Of a DNA stretch of 23,262 bases, positions 20,739-23,262 are shown piece by piece. The stretch is from a virus. Made by a program: the position numbers and the translations under genes. The stretch's first letter is position 1. Every line of letters begins with the position of its first letter. The notes under the pieces are model-generated. The model worked only from the letters and a program-made list of their open reading frames with translations, was not told the origin of the DNA and made no database searches. Location of the stretch: positions 1 through 23,262 of the IMG/VR virus record IMGVR_UViG_3300017783_000223; one strand, 5' to 3'.

Positions 20739-21251
20739 ATGTTGATTGCCATAAACAAGAGAGATGCTCACCAGTCAGAGTTGATGGGGGCAGACACAGT
20801 CAAGCTGTGTGAGATGCAAGGATTCCCTCCAAGGCTAGAAAACAAACGGCAGTCTAGGGTAGATGCAAATATTCTAGGATTTAAGGCTGAGTTTGCTGTA
20901 GCCCGTTTACTTCAAGTAGATCCACCGACAGTCAATGTTCTTACCGATGGCGGTGTTGATCTATGGTTTGATAGTATTTCTATAGATGTAAAAACAACCA
21001 ACAAAGAATATGGCCCGCTGGTGTTTGATAACGCAAATAAGTTCCAAGCTGACATTGCGGTGCTGGTTGGGCAGTCTGAAAAAGAAAATACGTTAAGGAT
21101 CAATGGCTGGATAGATAAACAATCATTCCTATCTAACTCTACGCCACATAATTATGGGTATGGGCCAAGAATAAAAATGGAAGTTAATGAGTTGCGCCCT
21201 ATAGAGCAGTTATGGAAAGGCTTGATGGTAAGGAGATTCAGCGATGGCTGA
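20739..21251 (+). CDS. PD-(D/E)XK-type nuclease candidate
   Basis: 170 residues from ATG 20739. A TTG at 20670 would add a hydrophobic, unlikely extension; no strong ribosome-binding site is close, only a GGGAGGGTGGG stretch about 30 bases upstream. GFKAEFAVARLL supplies a helix with Glu51. LTDGGVDLWF (68-77) gives Asp74, and SIDVKTT (81-87) gives Asp83-Val-Lys85. This E...D...DxK layout is the catalytic core of PD-(D/E)XK nucleases. It lies just before the terminase genes and overlaps the next gene by eight bases, so a role in resolving or trimming DNA at packaging is plausible. A restriction-like or recombination enzyme is also possible. Confidence 0.6.
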   Translation: MLIAINKRDAHQSELMGADTVKLCEMQGFPPRLENKRQSRVDANILGFKAEFAVARLLQVDPPTVNVLTDGGVDLWFDSISIDVKTTNKEYGPLVFDNANKFQADIAVLVGQSEKENTLRINGWIDKQSFLSNSTPHNYGYGPRIKMEVNELRPIEQLWKGLMVRRFSDG

Positions 21252-21678
21252 AGAAAGTTATGTAAAACGCCGCAAGGCTGAAATTAAAAAAAGAAAACAG
21301 GAGTCCGGTAGGCCATCCAAGAAAGATTTGGCGGCTAATTCTCCCGGTGGCAGGAAGAAGGTAGGTCGTCCGAAGGGTGATGCTACGATAATCAACGAGT
21401 ATAAATCGCGTATGCTGGCTTCTCCAAAGTCCAAGCGCGTACTCGATACGATATTTGATGCGGCGTTAGACCATGACCACAAGAATCAGGCGGCGGCATG
21501 GAAGTTAGTCATGGATCGGATACTGCCTGTGGCGGCATTTGAAAAAGATGTCGTGCAAAATGGCGGAAAATCTGCTATTCAGATCAACATTACGGGCGTG
21601 GGTACAGCAGAGGTCAAGGATATTGATCCAACCACTATCCAACCTACGGTGATTGAAGGGGAGTTAGACAATGGCTAA
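21244..21678 (+). CDS. terS: Terminase small subunit candidate
   Basis: 144 residues. The first 50 are highly basic with two AT-hook-like GRP motifs (SGRPSKK, VGRPKG). A helical region follows (INEYKSRMLASPKSKRVLDTIFDAALDHDHKNQAAAWKLVMDRILPVAAFEK), then a beta-like, acidic tail. Basic N-terminus, central helices and acidic tail suit a small terminase that recognises packaging-site DNA and docks onto the large subunit, encoded at 22643. The call rests on layout and gene order. The start overlaps the nuclease stop. Confidence 0.55.
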   Translation: MAEESYVKRRKAEIKKRKQESGRPSKKDLAANSPGGRKKVGRPKGDATIINEYKSRMLASPKSKRVLDTIFDAALDHDHKNQAAAWKLVMDRILPVAAFEKDVVQNGGKSAIQINITGVGTAEVKDIDPTTIQPTVIEGELDNG

Positions 21679-21967
21679 AGAAACATACACTAAAACTTTA
21701 GAAAATCTTGATTTTGAAACTAGAAAAGGGAAAAGAACGGGTGCCGCAGTAGATAAAAGAACTGGTAGGCGTTTAACTTCGCTGGAGGTTGATCTAGTTA
21801 AGCACTATGCAAAAAAAGAAGATCCCAATGGAAGGGTTGCCGCAGGCAAGGCCAGAAAAAAATCCACAATAGCTAAAGCTAAATCAAAGTCTACGGGGAA
21901 AACTCCGGGTCAAAGAGCTTCTGCGGCAATAAAGAAAAAAACTATGCCCGGAAGGAAAAAGCAATAG
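21671..21967 (+). CDS. Small very basic protein, unknown function
   Basis: 98 residues with many Lys and Arg, especially the C-terminal 45 (AAGKARKKSTIAKAKSKSTGKTPGQRASAAIKKKTMPGRKKQ), which look disordered and nucleic-acid binding. A short folded part may exist at 10-50 (FETRKGKRTGAAVDKRTGRRLTSLEVDLVKHYAKK). It sits between the terminase and endolysin genes. It may bind DNA in the capsid or during packaging. No family is recognised. Confidence 0.65.
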   Translation: MAKETYTKTLENLDFETRKGKRTGAAVDKRTGRRLTSLEVDLVKHYAKKEDPNGRVAAGKARKKSTIAKAKSKSTGKTPGQRASAAIKKKTMPGRKKQ

Positions 21968-22311
21968 TGAAATACTTTAAAAGAGAAGAGTTCAACTGCA
22001 CTCATACCAACAAGAACGAGATGGATGACGCGTTTCTGGAAAAATTAGACCAGTTACGCGAAGCCTGTGGCTTTCCATTCGTGATTACCTCGGGTTACAG
22101 GGACTCTACCCACCCCAACGAGGTGAATAAGGAAAAGCCTGGGACGCATTCGCGAGGTATCGCTTGTGATATCCGCGTAACAAACGGAGTTGAGCGCATG
22201 AACATTGTGCACGAAGCTGTAAAAATGGACTTTGGTGGTATTGGCGTAGCCAAAACCTTTGTTCATATTGATGATCGAAAGACAACACCTGTTATGTGGA
22301 CGTACTCATGA
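21967..22311 (+). CDS. M15-family peptidase endolysin
   Basis: 114 residues starting with GTG 21967, overlapping the preceding TAG. TSGYRDSTHPNE (41-52), GTHSRGIACDIR (59-70) and FVHIDDR (98-104) give the peptidase M15 zinc ligands His61, Asp68 and His100, as in D-Ala-D-Ala carboxypeptidase-like endolysins (Peptidase_M15_3). It would cleave peptidoglycan cross-links at lysis. It has no signal peptide or membrane anchor, so export needs the holin at 2467. It is close to the minimal M15_3 domain length with no cell-wall-binding domain. Confidence 0.85.
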   Translation: MKYFKREEFNCTHTNKNEMDDAFLEKLDQLREACGFPFVITSGYRDSTHPNEVNKEKPGTHSRGIACDIRVTNGVERMNIVHEAVKMDFGGIGVAKTFVHIDDRKTTPVMWTYS

Positions 22312-22646
22312 GATTTTCGCACGGTGACGCTCTAACTGCTGGCTCTCCTAACCATATCTTAGCGGTTCCTGCTGGATACGATGCAATAGTTACGTATCTG
22401 CTTATATCTAACACCGGATCTAACAAAAACATTAGTGCTAAGTGGGTTCATAACGGTGTAGACATTAATTTTATAGCAGGAAAAAACGTAAATGCTGATG
22501 AATTCTTAGAATTTGGCGGTCAATCTGGCGAGTTCCTTGTAGCAAAAGAAGGAGATACTATTACGTTAACGCCGGAAGCAGGTTCTACGTTTGTTAGTAT
22601 CATTTCTTTTGTGTTAATGCCTGCAACACCAAGGCTAAACTTTTGA
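22308..22646 (+). CDS. Small beta-rich phage structural protein candidate
   Basis: 112 residues from ATG 22308, overlapping the endolysin stop (ATGA). Strand-rich pattern (HILAVPAGYDAIVTYLLISNTG, NISAKWVHNGVDINFI, FLVAKEGDTITLTPEAGSTFVSIISFVLM) with few helices resembles small capsid-decoration or fibre-head proteins such as the single-domain beta sandwich 'head decoration' group. The family is not certain. Its position before the large terminase suggests a virion part. Confidence 0.55.
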   Translation: MRFSHGDALTAGSPNHILAVPAGYDAIVTYLLISNTGSNKNISAKWVHNGVDINFIAGKNVNADEFLEFGGQSGEFLVAKEGDTITLTPEAGSTFVSIISFVLMPATPRLNF

Positions 22647-23262
22647 GTGACCTCAATATAGAACTACTGCCTTGGCAACAAGAGGTTTGGGCAGACGATA
22701 CCCGATTTAAAATTGTAGCGGCTGGCAGACGAACGGGTAAGTCTCGCCTCGCCGCATGGATGTTGATAGTAAATGCTCTGCAGGCCGATAGGGGACATGT
22801 ATTCTACGTTGCACCAACGCAAGGACAAGCGCGGGACATCATGTGGCAAACTCTTTTGGAGTTGGGTAATCCTGTTATCGCTGGCAGTCACATCAACAAT
22901 TTACAAATCAAGCTTATCAACGGAGCTACAATCAGTCTCAAGGGAGCTGATAGACCAGAAACCATGCGAGGTGTTAGCCTCAAGTTCTTAGTCTTAGATG
23001 AATACGCGGATATGAAGCCCGATGTATTTGAACAAATCTTAAGACCGGCACTTGCGGATCAGAAGGGGTGTGCAATGTTTATTGGCACGCCCATGGGAAG
23101 GAATCACTTTTACGAATTGTATAAGTATGCGGAGCTAGGTGATGATGAAACTTACGCGGCCTACCATTTTACTTCTTACGATAATCCTCTGCTTGATAAA
23201 GATGAAATCAATACTGCTAAAAGGAGTATGTCTAGTTATGCGTTCCGTCAAGAATTTATGGC
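22643..23262 (+). CDS. terL: Terminase large subunit (partial, N-terminal half)
   Basis: 206 complete codons from TTG 22643, which overlaps the previous stop; the gene runs off the window. No better start exists because the frame just upstream is closed. Walker A AAGRRTGKS (26-34), Walker B FLVLDE (115-120), and the coupling motif FIGTP (146-150) define the ATPase domain of a large terminase. It powers DNA packaging into the procapsid. The nuclease domain, with its Asp triad, is outside the window. TTG starts are uncommon, and the overlap may couple its translation to the upstream gene. Confidence 0.9.
   Translation, partial: MSDLNIELLPWQQEVWADDTRFKIVAAGRRTGKSRLAAWMLIVNALQADRGHVFYVAPTQGQARDIMWQTLLELGNPVIAGSHINNLQIKLINGATISLKGADRPETMRGVSLKFLVLDEYADMKPDVFEQILRPALADQKGCAMFIGTPMGRNHFYELYKYAELGDDETYAAYHFTSYDNPLLDKDEINTAKRSMSSYAFRQEFM

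Overview
The window is a stretch of a tailed-phage genome. The virion genes point to a short-tailed (podovirus-like) phage: an SU10-type adaptor, a beta-propeller nozzle-like protein and a row of large internal/ejection-type proteins, with no tail tube, tape measure or sheath. No host gene, integrase or tRNA was seen. Base composition is moderate, the ribosome-binding sites are of the Gram-negative AAGGAG/AAAGGAAT type, and the gene content resembles uncultured marine phages. A marine gammaproteobacterial host is a guess, not something the sequence proves.

Layout. (1) 1-11319, plus strand: a tightly overlapping late operon. It holds the end of a tail-fibre gene, small tail-fibre-associated genes, two membrane-anchored small proteins, a three-TM-type holin, a glycine-rich protein, the adaptor, the nozzle, and three internal virion/ejection candidates. 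(2) 11316-13525, minus strand: NinG-like, NinB-like and a RepA/DnaB-like ATPase. A 222-nt gap between ninB and the ATPase gene is packed with iterons and dyads and is a candidate origin or operator. (3) 13526-13671: a divergent promoter region. (4) 13672-14841, plus strand: ERF annealing protein, a small hypothetical, an SSB-like protein with an acidic DDIPW tail, then (after a terminator) a DUF4224-like protein. (5) 14842-15047: a GC-rich structured segment between convergent genes. (6) 15048-19674, minus strand: an early-type accessory operon of small genes, most unknown, around an ArdC-like antirestriction protein. Several of these genes are preceded by strong GC hairpins. (7) 19675-20738: about 1.06 kb with no convincing gene, very rich in nested inverted repeats, and carrying a diverged copy of the iteron element at 12301-12356. 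(8) 20739 to the end, plus strand: a PD-(D/E)XK-type nuclease, a small-terminase candidate, a basic protein, an M15 peptidase endolysin, a beta-rich structural protein and the large terminase, which runs off the end.

How it works together. The ATPase, NinB/NinG, ERF and SSB-like proteins form a replication/recombination module arranged around one divergent control region. The terminase genes at the right edge and the tail genes at the left edge are the two ends of one late operon whose middle (portal, capsid) lies outside the window. Lysis genes are split: the holin sits among tail genes and the endolysin beside the terminase. The best candidates for new biology are the iteron/dyad element present at two sites about 8 kb apart, the long structured noncoding region beside the terminase operon, the pseudoknot-capable segment near 14.9-15.0 kb, and the recurrent leader hairpins of the minus-strand operon.
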